Shown: positions 12,488-25,638 of the stretch, piece after piece
Layout of the letters: each line of letters starts with the position of its first letter
How positions within the stretch are numbered: the stretch's first letter is position 1
NCBI GenBank assembly: GCA_964020155.1
Contig: OZ026547.1
Coordinates: forward strand, 6,214,009 to 6,278,008
DNA length: 64,000 nucleotides
Reading direction: 5' to 3'
From: Chondrilla cf. caribensis
Lineage: Eukaryota; Porifera; Demospongiae; Chondrillida; Chondrillidae
The notes under the pieces: model-generated
Told to the model about the DNA's origin: nothing
Database searches by the model: none
What the model saw: the letters and a program-made list of their open reading frames with translations, nothing else
Position numbers and translations under genes: made by a program

Positions 12488-13976
12488 ATGGCTCCAAGCA
12501 TTCAGGTCTTTGTACAAGTGGCTATTATTTGCTGTGTGGTGACTACCAGTATGGGGGGTACCACTGATTGGCAAAAGGCTTTTTCACAACTTGAAAACAA
12601 AGTGATGGTACAACAAGAAGAAATCAAGTCACTTCACCTGATAATAGAACAGTTGGAGAAGAGACTAGAACAACTTGAAGTAAAAGGTGAGTTTGTTGAG
12701 GTTCAAATACAACCTGCAGTCCCTACTCTTCATTAGTTAGTTAGTTCGAACCTCCCTTTATGGGTTTATTTCATGTAAGATGTCACCCCACATTGGTTAG
12801 TTGTAAGAAAGTACACTATTAAATGGAGAATGGTGAATTCAACCCTTGTATCAATGGAGAAAATTCTGAATTCTGAATAACTATTGACACCATTCTACAG
12901 TTGGATGTACAGGCATGAATCACTTGGTGTGGCCATTGATAAAGGATTTCAATCGCGATGAAAACTTGTGGGGCTTCTTCTCCCACACCAGAATTCCTCG
13001 GGTGCCATTTTCAGGTCGCAAAAGACCATCACTGAAAATATTACTTTCACCAAAGTCTTGGCGCTAAAATTGTACACCAATTTCTAATTCTTGTTATTTC
13101 TATAGCAGGCATTTTTCAGTATACTATTATGCTAGGTGTGTACTATGTCAGAATATTATAATATTGTAACATAATTGCAAATGTTTGAGAAAATTCACAC
13201 AGCATGGCTGCCCATTTAGATGTCCTCAATAATGAATTGATGAACCCTAATAATTAAAAATCAAAAAAAATGTTTTTAAAAATCAATGAAAATTATAGTA
13301 TAATTACCGTATAGTCTATATTGAATACAGTATGTCCTAATCCATATATCATCATGCTGCTAATTTGGATTATATAGGTTTATTGCTGTTAACAGATAAA
13401 CTCCCAGAAAGAACTAGAAGACAAGATGTTTGCAATTGTCCACTTGGACCAAAAGGGGCTAGAGGAACACCGGGAGTGAATGGGATAAATGGAACAAAGG
13501 GTGAAAAAGGAGACCCAGGGCCACATGGGGAGAGGGGTGAAGAAGGAGAGTTAGGACTGCCAGGACCCCAAGGACCACAAGGACTTAATGGAACAAAAGG
13601 TGAACGAGGACAAATAGGCCAACCAGGGAATGTTGGACAGAAAGGTGAACCAGGAATGAATGGAGAGAAAGGACTACAGGGAGAGCAAGGTCCAAGAGGA
13701 AGTCAGGGGAAGAAGGGGAAACAGGGAAATAATGGAACGAAGGGGGAACATGGAGAAAAAGGAAAACCAGGAAGTGATGGGCGAAAAGGTGAACAAGGAC
13801 TGAAAGGAGACATAGGGGTGCCTGGAGTGAATGGAACTAAAGGTGAACGAGGAGAAACAGGACAACCAGGAAGTGATGGACAGAAAGGTGAGCCAGGACT
13901 GAAAGGAGAGCAAGGTCCAAGAGGAGACAAGGGAGAAAAGGGAGAGGCAGGAAAACAAGGGTCAATATCAATGTGA
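12488..13976 (+). CDS. Short-chain collagen gene 4
   Basis: Exons 12488-12686 and 13396-13976, predicted about 259 aa. The intron (709 bp) is the shortest in the array. Exon 1: [16 protein letters not shown], then [14 protein letters not shown] and the coil. The last exon-1 codons read GAA GTA AAA G, with a silent change from GTG. Exon 2 opens DKLPERTRRQDVCNC, then about 58 triplets with N-G-T sequons, and ends GEAGKQGSISM. It is the block-duplicate counterpart of gene 1, which has a very similar exon 2 and the same truncated tail. Nothing is broken in it, so it is a good representative of the minimal architecture. Function is inferred as for the family. Confidence 0.83.
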
Positions 13977-15893
<1,917 letters not shown>

Positions 15894-16036
15894 ATTCATT
15901 GAGCAGACTAAGAAATACACAATGAATATCATTAAAAGTGGGCATGTTCTCACAGTGACCATAAAAGTTGCCTGTTCTGTTGTGGTTACCATAAACTACC
16001 ACGGAAAAAGTTACAGTATTGACCTGAGCTACAGTT
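15894..16036 (+). promoter_or_regulatory. Gene 5 promoter, variant TATA
   Basis: CATAAAAG at 15960-15967 replaces TATAAAAG. The palindrome has one mismatch (TGTGGTTACCATA, from 15981). Confidence 0.55.
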
Positions 16037-18111
16037 ATGGCTCCAAGCATTCAGGTCTTTGTTCAAGTGGCTATTTTTTGTTGTGTGGTGACTACCAGTA
16101 TTGGGGGTACCACTGATTGGGAAAAGGCATTTTCACAACTTGAAAACAAAGTGATGGTACAACAAGAAGAAATCAAGTCACTTCACCAGATAATAGATCA
16201 GTTGGAGAAGAGACTAGAACAACTTGAAGTGAAAGGTGAGTTTGTTGAGGTTCAGATACAACCCTACTCTTCTACTACAGCCCCTACTCTTCATGCCTGT
16301 CAGTCAGGACTATCCTCCTGTTGAATATGGAGTTTATAGGTTCACTTCATTGTAAGATGTCACCCCACATTAGTGAGGGTCAAGTACACTATTAATGGAG
16401 AATGGTCAATTCAACTGTTGTATCACTGGAGACCAAAATTCCAAGTATTTGTGCATTCACTATTGGCAGTTGGATGTACAGGCATGAATCACTTAGTATG
16501 GTCATTAAAAAAGAAATTAGATCGCAATAAACTTGTAGTGCTTCCTCCCTCACATCAGAATTCATTGGATGCCATTTTCAGGTTGCAAAATATATTACTT
16601 TAGGCAAATTCTTTACGCTGAAATTCTACTTAAACTTCTAATTCTCCTTACTTCTACATCCGCCACCAATTTCAGGTATATGATAGTAAGGTACTCACTA
16701 TGTCATAATTGCAAATGTCTGTGAAGATTCACACGGCATGGCTGCCCAGGTGGATGGATTGGTGATCCCTAAAGAACAAAACTAATTAAGTGCTTATGAA
16801 AAAAAAAACGGAAATTATAATGTAATCATACTAGTATACAGTACGGTTGAAAAAAAACAGTAATCTCTTTTACCTTCTTTCACTTAACAGTTAATTGTTA
16901 TCCGTTAACCATTACCGGTAGTTTTCTCATTACATAATTATCAATACTTAACATAATATATTACCAATGACAGCTGCGAATTGCGTAATTCATGAATGAT
17001 CTGTCCAAGAGTTGGTTGACTAAATCCAGGAAGACGAGAGATGCTCCTATGTCTTTTTTACTTTTGAATCGTTACTCAAACACTCACCTTCAAGTCCTTC
17101 TTCTTCAACGATTGAAAATCTATAATGTACCATTGACGGTTATCCATTGATAGTTATCAGTTAATGGTTACCAGAAATCAGTTAACTTTTAACCACTAAG
17201 CGTGATTAACCGTTATCGCATTAACAGGTAATTGTATCCGTTAACGTTTTGTTTTTTCTGAACCGTACCATATAGTGTAAAATGACTCTTTGTTGGAAGG
17301 AGGAACTGAAAGACAAGTGTCCTATAACATATAGTTATAGGACACTTCCTTTTCAGTTCCTCTGTAGCCTGCCTTTTAGTATAGACTTTGCCTTTCAGTA
17401 TATAGTTTGTATACATACAACCTATGTATACAAACATACAAACTCACATCCTATATTGAATAGAGTCTGTACTAATCCGTGTAATAATCATGCTCTAATA
17501 TGGAATATATTATAGGATTATTGTTTTTAACAGATGAATTTCTGGAAAGATCTAGACGACAGAATGATTGCAATTGTCCACCTGGAGAAAAAGGGGTTAG
17601 AGGAACACCGGGACTGAATGGGAAGAATGGAACAAAGGGTGAAAAGGGAGACCCAGGAACACCAGGGCCAAAGGGACTTAATGGAACAAAGGGTGAAAAG
17701 GGAGACCCAGGGCCACATGGGGAGAGAGGTGAAAAAGGAGAGCTAGGACTGCCAGGACCCCAAGGACCACAAGGACTTAATGGAACAAAAGGTGAACATG
17801 GAGAAACAGGACAACCAGGAAGTGATGGACAGCAAGGTGAACCAGGACTGAAAGGAGAGCAAGGACTACAGGGAGAGCAAGGTCCGAAAGGAAACAAGGG
17901 GAAGAGAGGGAAAATAGGAGAGCCAGGACCACAAGGAATTAATGGAACAAAAGGTGAACGAGGAGAAAATGGACAACCAGGGAATGTTGGACAGAAAGGT
18001 GATTCAGGACTGAAAGGAGGGCAAGGTCCAAGAGGAAAACGGGGAAAGCGAGGGGAAAAGGGAGAGAAAGGGGAAAGGGGAGAGCAAAGAATACCAGGGA
18101 AACCGAAATAA
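16037..18111 (+). CDS. Short-chain collagen gene 5
   Basis: Exons 16037-16235 and 17534-18111, predicted about 258 aa. Exon 1 differs from its relatives at SIGG for SMGG, TDWEKAF, and IIDQLEKR in the coil. Exon 2 opens DEFLERSRRQNDCNC, so the residue after the furin-type site is still Gln but Asn replaces the usual Asp. The collagen domain has two [20 protein letters not shown] modules near its start and ends GEQRIPGKPK with TAA at 18109-18111. The tail relic TTGAACAGATTGTGAAAAGG follows the stop, as in gene 2. The intron carries the hairpin and the empty site of the gene 2 MITE. Confidence 0.82.
17301..17361. other. Intronic hairpin (gene 5)
   Basis: Counterpart of the gene 2 hairpin. The arms AGGAACTGAA...CTATAAC and GTTATAG...TTCAGTTCCT pair with about three mismatches around a 5-nt loop. 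Confidence 0.55.
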
Positions 18112-19757
18112 TTGAACAGATTGTGAAAAGGGTGAACTACTGGAAAGTAGACATAATAAAGAGACACCTACAAGGTAGGAATAAAAAAACTTCAGATTTC
18201 AAATTAAAGAAATAAATATAACTATTTACTCATACCATTCAACTGTGAAACTCTATGATACTGAGCTTTTTCACAGTAATTAATCGGATCAGAATGTCTA
18301 CCTTGTACAAAATATAGTCTTAATAAGCATCTAACCAGTGGGAATCTACATAATTGAGGTCATCATTGTACTATCTTGTGGTGAAGTGTACATTACAGAG
18401 AATATGCATTGCATATACCTTGGTGTGTGCATGTGTGTGTATTGTGGTTGTGCGTGTGTTTGCATGGTTGAGCATGGAGTATCATGGAATAGGTGTGACT
18501 TCAATACAGCTAGGACGTTTTCGTTTGAACTCTTGAAATTTTAGCTGTGATTAAACATTATACATGAAGTTTCAAGTACAAACGAGATTAGTATTGAACA
18601 TCAACCACTTGTGTTTGTACCTGTGGACATACCAGCAAGCATAGCAAACATTGCCTTGAATATTTTATCTCTACTGCTTAGTGCACAGCCAGGAGGGGTA
18701 TACGAATGATACACTAAAACAATATTTTTTGAATAAGTTGCTAACAAAATTACTCTACATCATCATTCATACTATTATGATACTAACTACACAGTTTTTA
18801 TCTGCCACCAGTAAACCTCAGTTGAGGTTCACTGTGGGTCACACTCCTAGGGTGAGATGGGGACATCGGGCTCTAAGACCACTCAGAACTGGTTGACTTA
18901 CACACCACAGTAATAATGTATTATAGATTTCGGCTCAAATGTCCTACTGTAATAAATGTTGATGTTTTCATTACTTCATGTTGTTTCAATTATTGGATCA
19001 TAATAAGATGCATACATAAGGATATTTACTTACTTTCCATAAGTATTATAAAGACACACTTTTGGACATCCAGGAGTACTAGAAACTTCTGGACAACCAG
19101 GAGTACTGGGAAATATTGAAGACACAAAAATGAGTGCACGTTAGAGGATTCAGTCTATCCTTACAAGTGCAAATTCAATAATGGGAAGATATAATTATAG
19201 TGTTTATTCAATTAGTGATGCAACTATGCATGTATTGATAATATTACATGGATGCAATGGACGAAATAAGTATGTCACACAAGTCACTGCACATGTTTAT
19301 GATGTCCAGTCTACTTTTGGGTGCTAACATCAATATATTACACTTAATATCCATCACAACAAAGGCAATATGCCCATTATGCATTGCCAAGATTTAGAAT
19401 TTGGGTCAAAATTTGAGTGCAAACAGCTTCATGGAAAGTTATAAACCTATACGCCATACCTAAGTCATTCCAGTGCAAGGGGCAGTAGATCAATGAGTTA
19501 ACATTAATTACTTGTTTCAGAGGGAAGAACATAACCTAAGAATGGAATGAGTCTTCGAATGATTCGAAAATTCAAATAAGCCCACACTCCAAGGATTAAG
19601 AAGGTACATATGATATTACACACACACACACACACTAATTATAAGACACCCCATCCTTCAATCATCTTGTTTATACCAAGGCAGAATTACTAAGGCTTCC
19701 ACAATTCTCATTCTCTGTTCATGTCAAAAGATACTCATACTATTATTGTTATTATTA
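18112..19757. other. Intergenic, genes 5-6
   Basis: Closely paralogous to 5842-7524. Holds a decayed orphan exon at about 19062-19125 with its donor mutated, and a short (CA)n at 19617-19637. No intact gene. Confidence 0.6.
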
Positions 19758-19886
19758 TTCATTGAGCAGACCTACAAATACACAATGAATATCATTGAAA
19801 GTGGCCCTGTTCTCAGTCTGCCTGTTTGGCTGTGGTGACCACAAACTAGCACTGACAAACGTCGAACATTGACTGAAGCTACAGTT
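19758..19886 (+). promoter_or_regulatory. Gene 6 promoter, TATA box deleted
   Basis: Same deletion as in gene 3, with TGTGGTGACCACA kept. Confidence 0.5.
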
Positions 19887-21575
19887 ATGGCTCCAAGCAT
19901 TCAGGTCTTTGTTCAAGTGGCTATTTTGTACTGTGTGGTGACTACCAGTATGGGGGGTAACACTGATTGGCAAAAGGCTTTTTCACAACTTGAAAACAAA
20001 GTGATGGTACAAGAAGAAGAAATCAAGTCACTTCACCAGATAATAGAACAGTTGGAGAAGAGACTAGAACAACTTGAAGTGAAAGGTGAGTTTGATGAGG
20101 TTCAAATACAACCTGTAGTACCTACTCTTCATCCCTGTCAGTCAAGATTATCCTCCTGTTGTTTATAGAATTTATGGGTTAACTTCATTGTAAGATGCCA
20201 CCCCACATTGGTGAGTGGCAATTTGCAAGAAGGTACACTATTAAATTGAGAACGGTGAATTCAACCGTTGTATCAACGGAGAATGATGCCAAGTATTTCT
20301 GAATTCACTATTGACAGTTTGATGCACAGGCATGAATCACTGGTGCGGTCATTAAAAAGGAATTCGATTGCAATAATAACTTGTGGGGCTTCCCCGCTCA
20401 AACCAGAAATCATTGGGTGCCACCTTCAGGTTGCGAAAGACCATAGACCAAGAATATTAATTTCGGCAGTTTTGGTGCTAAAATTTCACTCCAATTTCCA
20501 TTTCTCGTTATTCCCATAGCAGACATCTTGCAGGCTACAATTATGCTAGGTGTGCACTATGTGAAAATATATTATTCCGACATAATAAATGTCTGTGAAA
20601 ATTCACACAGCACGGCTGCCCATTTTGATGTCCTCGTTGAATTGATGAACCCTAATAAACAAATCAAAAGTGATTACAAATAAGCAACGAAAATTCTAGT
20701 GTAATAATAACAGTGTAATATAATACAAAATGACTTTTTGTTGGTAGGAGGAACTGGAAGGCAAGCATTCTATAACAATTGATAACAAGCTCAGATAAAC
20801 CTCTTCACAAATATGTCTGAGTTGGTACCACTAATACATAAAAAATCATAAAAAAATGAACTCACTTTCACATACAGGAGAATCCCTCATTGTTGTCCAT
20901 GTGATATATATTATTTGTACAAACTCACATCCTACACTGAATACAGAATGTCCCAATCCACATTCATTTATGCGGGCAATTTGAATTATTAATGAATTAT
21001 TATTGAAAGGTTTATCGTCTTTAACAGGTAAACTTCCAGAAAGAATTAGACGACAAGATGGTTGCAATTGTCCTCCTGGAGAAAAAGGACTTAGAGGAAC
21101 ACCAGGACTGGATGGGAAGAATGGAACAAAGGGTGAAAAGGGAGACCCAGGAATACCAGGGCCACAGGGACTTAATGGAACGAAGGGAGAACAAGGAGAA
21201 ACAGGACCACCGGGGAATGCTGGACCGAAAGGTGAACCAGGAATGAAAGGAGAGCAAGGTCAAAGAGGAAAAAAGGGAAATCGAGGGGAAAAGGGAGAGC
21301 CAGGAATACCAGGACCACCGGGACTTAATGGAACGAAGGGTGAACAAGGAGAAACAGGACAACCAGGAACTGGACAGAAAGGTGAACCAAAACTGAAAGG
21401 AGACATAGGAGTGCCAGGACTTAATGGAACAAAAGGTGAACGTGGAGAAAAAGGACCACCGGGGAATGTTGGACAGAAAGGTGAACCAGGACTGGAAGGA
21501 GAGCAAGGTCCAAGAGGAAACAAGGGAAAGAGAGGGGAAAAGGGAGAGCCAGGAATACCAGGACCACGGGGATAA
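19887..21575 (+). CDS. Short-chain collagen gene 6, tail lost by TAA
   Basis: Exons 19887-20085 and 21028-21575, predicted about 248 aa. The upstream in-frame MTEATV is leader; ATGGCTCC at 19887 matches the start used by all copies. The acceptor TTTAACAG gives G|GT, so Gly replaces the usual Asp: [15 protein letters not shown]. The Gly-X-Y register breaks where a three-base loss gives [15 protein letters not shown]. The frame stops at GGA TAA, where relatives read GGA TAT AAT GGA ACA GAT TGT. The tail sequence continues in frame after the stop up to a TAA at 21645-21647. The intron matches gene 7 up to about 20994 and then diverges, and the exon 2 start is of a different subtype, so the gene looks mosaic. 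Confidence 0.78.
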
Positions 21576-23016
21576 AATGGAACAGATTGTGAAATAGCTG
21601 AACTAGCAAAAATCATCTGTAATAAAGAGACACCTACAAAGCAGTAAATGTATACATTTTCAACAAATTTATATACACACATCAGATTTGAAATTTAAGA
21701 AACAAATATAACTAACCATTAACTCATAGCATTCAACTGTGAAACTCTAAGATACTGAGCTTGTTCACAGTAATTAATCAGATCAGAATGTCTACCTTGT
21801 ACAAAATATAGTTTCAATAAATGTCCAATCAGAGGAAATCTACATACACATTGTACTATCTCCAAGTGAAGTGTTCATAATAGAGAAGATCCATTGCATA
21901 TCCGTTGGTATGTGCATGTGTTCTGTGGTTGTGCATGTGTTTGCATGTTTATTTGTAGAGTATCATGTAAAAGGTGTCTATCTAATACAGTTTTGTTTGA
22001 ACTTTTGAAACTTTAGCTGAGAAGGACATAGATATGAAGCTACATGTACGTATGAGATCTATATCAAACATTGACCACTTTCGTTTGTGCCTGTGGACAT
22101 ACCAGTAAGCATAGCAATCTCTACTGCTTAGTACACAGCCAGGAGTGGTACACGAATCATAGACTAAAACGAGATTAGTCAAAAAAGGCACAAACACAAG
22201 TATTCCCTTTTGAAGGACTATATAATTCCTGAAACTACAATAATGAATTCTTATTGTCACTGATGGAGAAGCTATCTCTTGTAAGATTGTTCATACCATT
22301 ATTACACTAATTATGCAGTTATTATGCTAACTACACAGTTTTCTCTACCACCAGTGAACTTCAGTTGAGGTCACGATCACTGTGGGTCACACTCCTCAGG
22401 TTCAATTGGGACATCGGGGTCAAAGTACACTCAAACCTGGTTGACTTGTACACTGCAGTAATAATGTACTATAGATTTGGTTTCAAATGTCCTGCTGTTC
22501 CTAATTTTGATGTTTTCATTTTTTCATGTTGTTTCAATTATTCGATCATAATAAGATGCATATAAAAGAGTATTTACTTTGTTTCAATATAATTATTATA
22601 AAGACACATAATTGTGCTAGATGACTTTTGTACACAAATATTTTTTCAAACCAGAACCCCCTTCATGCCATTTGAACCAGAGATGATGTCACTGAACGTG
22701 TACTAACACACATGCGACTAATGCATACAAGTGTGGTACATACATGCACTTAAAAGTATACATACAGACATACGAAATCATTTTGACAGTAATTGGTTTA
22801 ATCAAAGCATATATTAGGGAATCCATACAACAGAGGTGTGTATATCATCACAGTACTCCAATCAGATATTATAGTGACAAGAATATTGACATATCTATTT
22901 CTGCCTGTGTCTGTGATGGATTATCATGTACACTGAATTAATTAATTCATAATCACAGACAATAATTACAATAATTTAACCCTGCATTCGACATTGTAAT
23001 TGTATCACAGTGAATA

Positions 23017-24072
23017 CATAGGGTCATTATAACTGACCCCGAAAATAGCAATAAAATGGCTGACGCATAAGCCACGAAAACATACTGCATTTGTAGATCG
23101 GAGGAATAATACTAAATCATTTTTTTGGTATGTACCAATAATTTCAATCTAATTATAAAGTCTGAGTAAAAAAATCAATTGAATAGCATGCATCAAGAAG
23201 CTCTAAACACGTCACAAGTATATTGTACTTTTGGGTAAAAATTGCTTTTTCGGCATCAGTAGACGGCCTTGGATGAACTTCAAATTGGTATCAAATGAAA
23301 GAGTGCATTATTATCGAAAGATCTGCTGTGAGGGAAGATGTTATAATCTCTAACACATGAGTTATAATTGAAAATGTACTAAAATACGCATAAAACGCGG
23401 AGAAAATAGGTGTAATCTTCACATAACTTTAACATACCTGATTATAACATCTTCCCTCACGGTCAGAATGTAGACGACATTGTTCTCTATCGTTATCAGA
23501 TATAATAATATGCGAAAAGGTCCATCTACTGATGCGGCTAACACCATTTTTGAGAAATGACCGCCCGTCCGCCATTTTATGCTATAGTTATTATTACGCA
23601 ACTTATTATGGAGGAATAGCCGTCGTTTCGTATATTGCAAGGTTCCTGAAGATTGTTCGCGACCCAAGTAAGCTTTGAGGATCTCTAAAGGTATATCTTT
23701 GATTTTGTACTGTAATGAATTGTGCTTGCCAATTGTCAAGATAATTCAATTGTTAACCTTTGCGATCATTACGATTTTGTTTCGATTATCAATGTTTTAT
23801 GCGCTTCCTTGCCCAATTTAGTCGTTCATTTCAGCGTATGCGTTTATTATCATCTAATACAATTGGGGATTATGTTCGATCGTTTACTGATTGCATCTCA
23901 GCACTACTGCAGTTGCATAAAGTAGGTCTTCTATCGTGACTTTGTCGCCTGAACAAAATCATTGTGCAATCATTTCGCCGTGAGTGGTGACGTAGGTGAT
24001 AAGCATTCAACATTCCAATCATTTATCGCCTAAAATCTCCAACAACACCGGGTCGGTTATAACCCCCCTGCG
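23017..24072. mobile_element. TA-flanked inverted-repeat element with internal fold-back
   Basis: Compared with the gene 7-8 interval (GTGAATATTTGC near 30047), 1,056 bp are inserted between two TA dinucleotides (23015-23016 and 24073-24074). The ends CATAGGGTCATTATAACTGA and the reverse complement of ...GTTATAACCCCCCTGCG are imperfect inverted repeats. Nested inverted repeats lie inside, for example GTGAGGGAAGATGTTATAAT near 23329 against 23440-23460, and CGGCATCAGTAGACGG against 23522-23537. No transposase was recognised. The TA target fits Tc1/mariner-type mobilisation. Confidence 0.75.
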
Positions 24073-24298
24073 TATTTGCTAATTCGCCAAAAAGTTTTAC
24101 CCATCGTATTATTTGTAAATGAATCCACTGTTATGGTTACGCTATACATGCAATCCATCTTCCTTTTATCTGCGCACAAATTTGCACTTTTGTATTTGCC
24201 TCAGTTACAGATAATCTAGCTACCAATTTTCAGAACAAATTAGCCACAAAGCATTCTATAGTTGACCTGACAATGAAGTGGAAAATTTGCGATTACAG

Positions 24299-24465
24299 CA
24301 AGAGAGGACTCTGATAATAACACAAGAAAGAAGCACACCATACAAGTAGAACAAGAACCTCCTCGACTCAACGGGGGACCAGGAGATGTTGGAGATATTG
24401 ATCAACTAGGACAACAAGGAACTTCTGGGCATTCAAGAGCACTAGGTGATGTTGAAGACACACAA
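24299..24465 (+). other. Orphan collagen-like exon, open and splice-bounded
   Basis: Bounded by an acceptor GCGATTACAG and a donor ACACAA|GTGAGT. The 167 nt are open in one frame, entering in phase 1 and leaving in phase 0. The peptide begins REDSDNNTRKK and includes LNGGPGDVGDIDQLGQQG and GTSGH. No initiator or collagen gene is attached. Exon 1 of the array also ends in phase 1, so it could be an alternative partner exon or a relic of a second gene type. Decayed versions recur in eight other intervals. Confidence 0.5.
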
Positions 24466-24802
24466 GTGAGTGCACTTTAGAGGATTCAGTCTAGCCTTAC
24501 AAGTACAAATTCAATAATGGGAAGGCATAATTATTATTTTATATTATTCAATTAGTGGTGCAGCTATGCATGTATTGATAATAATATTATATACATATGA
24601 CATACAGTGGACAAAATAAGAATGTCACACAAGTGAGTGCACATGTTTATGATGTCTAATCTGCTTACGGGGTGCTAAAAACGATATATGACACCTAATA
24701 TCCATCACTACAAAGGCCATACGCCCATTATGCATTGCCTAGATTTAAAATTTGGGTCAAAATTTGAGTGCAAACAGCTTCATGGAAAGTTATAAACCTA
24801 TA

Positions 24803-25012
24803 GCATCCGTTACCATAGAAACAGTACTATTATACAGCAATTTTATAATGTATAAAGCGCTAGCAACAGTATAAAGCGTTAGCAACAGATGCTAGAATGG
24901 TTAAGACATGGACACTCGGGCATTATGACATACAATACACTCGCCCTCAGGCACTTCGCACCCTTGGGCCTCGGTATTTATATGTCATAATGCCCTTGTG
25001 CCCATGTCTTAA
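24803..25012. mobile_element. Small compound hairpin insertion
   Basis: Other intervals read CCTATAAGGTATGCC. Here about 210 bp intervene. The right part (24901-25012) has ends TTAAGACATGG and CCATGTCTTAA with a long imperfect stem. The left part starts TAGCATCCGTT and closes AACAGATGCTA. It looks like two nested or adjacent MITEs. Confidence 0.6.
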
Positions 25013-25287
25013 TAAGGTATGCCTAAGTCATTCCAGTGCAAGGGACAGTAGATCAATGAGTTAACATTAATTACTTGTTTCAGAGGGAAGAACAGAACCT
25101 AAGAATGGAATATGAGTCTTCGAATGAAAAATTCAAATTGGCCGGAAAATTCTACAGTCAGTTAGCATGTGTCAAGTGAGCATGCACTTGCAACTCGAAC
25201 AATTTAAACACCAATGTACACATGGAAGTACAGTAACCATAACTTACAACACACTACAAGGATTATTAAGAATGTACATATGATATT

Positions 25288-25430
<143 letters not shown>

Positions 25431-25516
25431 CACCCCAACCTCACACCCTTCAATCAACTTGTTTACACCAAGACAGAATAACTACGGCTTTTACAATTCC
25501 TATTATCACTATAGTT

Positions 25517-25638
25517 ATTCATTGAGCAGACCTAGAAATACACAATGAATATCATTAAATTATCTCAGTCTGCCTGTTTGGCTGTGGTGACCACAAACTA
25601 GCACTGACAAACGTCGAACATTGACTTGAGCTACAGTT
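25517..25638 (+). promoter_or_regulatory. Gene 7 promoter, TATA box deleted
   Basis: The shortest version of the block. The sequence AAGTGGCCCTGTT before CTCAGTCTGCC is also shortened. The palindrome TGTGGTGACCACA is kept. Confidence 0.5.
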
